From JBFWYO01 sp050186335 (GTDB taxonomy: Bacteria; Pseudomonadota; Alphaproteobacteria; Bin65), in assembly GCA_050186335.1 (NCBI GenBank), contig JBFWYO010000098.1, positions 1 through 14,819 on the forward strand: 14,819 nt of DNA, given 5' to 3'. The notes under the pieces were generated by a model, which ran no database searches, was not told the DNA's origin, and saw nothing but the letters and a program-made list of their open reading frames with translations. The first letter of the stretch is position 1, and each line of letters begins with the position of its first letter. The position numbers and the translations under genes were made by a program. This document shows positions 14,561 through 14,819 of this stretch, in pieces.

Positions 14561-14580
14561 CGTTCAAGATCGCGTGAACG
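14561..14580. promoter_or_regulatory. Operator-like dyad upstream of the glutathione transferase
   Basis: CGTTCA and TGAACG form a perfect 6-bp inverted repeat with an 8-nt spacer, giving a 20-bp dyad. It directly follows the nested repeats and ends 112 nt before the transferase ATG. The form suits a dimeric helix-turn-helix regulator, but the regulator is unknown. Confidence 0.4.
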
Positions 14581-14692
14581 ACGATCCGTGTCGGCGGGCG
14601 GCGCCGGTCGCCGGCCCGGCCGAATCGCCTTGAAGCCGCCGCGGCGGACATGCTTTCGTTTCGTCATCTCCCGCGCAAGGACCACGCAAGCG

Positions 14693-14819
14693 ATGATCGA
14701 CCTGTATTATTGGCCGACGCCGAACGGCCACAAAATGACCATGTTCCTCGAAGAGGCCGGACTGCCCTACAAGCTGATTCCGATCAACATCGGCAAGGGC
14801 GAGCAGTTCGAGATCGGAA
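14693..14819 (+). CDS. Glutathione S-transferase (YfcG-like), 3'-truncated
   Basis: Only the first 42 codons are present before the window ends. They encode the thioredoxin-fold N-terminus of a GST: MIDLYYWPTPNGHKMTMF, then LEEAGLPYKL and INIGKGEQF. The PTPNGHK motif, with T9 and N11, is typical of the E. coli YfcG/YghU group, which binds glutathione and has disulfide-reductase activity. The remainder and thus the exact subfamily cannot be seen. AAGGA lies 11 nt before the ATG. The gene is divergent from the S41 protease, with repeats and a dyad in between. Confidence 0.85.
   Translation, partial: MIDLYYWPTPNGHKMTMFLEEAGLPYKLIPINIGKGEQFEIG

Noticed and set aside
14283..14651. N-terminal extension of the S41 protease to Met at 14375 or 14651
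   Set aside because: The extension has no export signal at its start, runs through the repeat-rich intergenic region, and would bury the signal peptide that begins at 14282.

Overview
The window reads as GC-rich chromosomal DNA of an alphaproteobacterium, most likely Rhodospirillales-like. Support comes from the adjacent divK-pleD pair followed by rpmG, an EipB (DUF1849) protein, a DinB with the N-terminal zinc-ribbon extension seen in that class, and a Tat-type SPOR protein. Nothing suggests a plasmid, phage or genomic island. No rRNA, tRNA, CRISPR array or insertion sequence was seen.

Layout. (1) 1-4135: a truncated tandem-PAS class III nucleotidyl cyclase (+) converges on ribonuclease D (-). 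Upstream of rnd on the same strand is a second, membrane-anchored class III adenylate cyclase. (2) 4327-6807: aspartyl-tRNA synthetase aspS (+), whose anticodon-domain residues resemble the non-discriminating type, then a small Tat/SPOR protein. (3) 6925-7731: EipB-family periplasmic protein (+). (4) 7884-10135: DNA polymerase IV (dinB, -) and a ROK sugar kinase (-) joined by an ATGA overlap, the kinase upstream. The kinase appears to start at a CTG codon. (5) 10349-12115: divK and pleD (+), 6 nt apart. PleD keeps its GGEEF active site and I-site but has lost the phosphoacceptor of its first receiver domain. (6) 12209-12511: a bidirectional terminator, then rpmG (L33, 55 aa, -) with a recognisable promoter. 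(7) 12696-14282: an S41 PDZ protease (-), a 410-bp intergenic region rich in inverted repeats, and the start of a glutathione S-transferase (+) cut by the window edge.

Functionally the window mixes housekeeping genes (aspS, rnd, rpmG) with signalling genes: two cAMP-type cyclases, a c-di-GMP cyclase and the DivK cell-cycle regulator. It also holds envelope genes (EipB, SPOR protein, S41 protease). I see no novel multi-gene system. The points most worth a second look are the degenerate PleD receiver, the CTG-started ROK kinase coupled to dinB, the nested inverted repeats at 14473-14580, the tandem PAS duplication, and the dyad upstream of divK.
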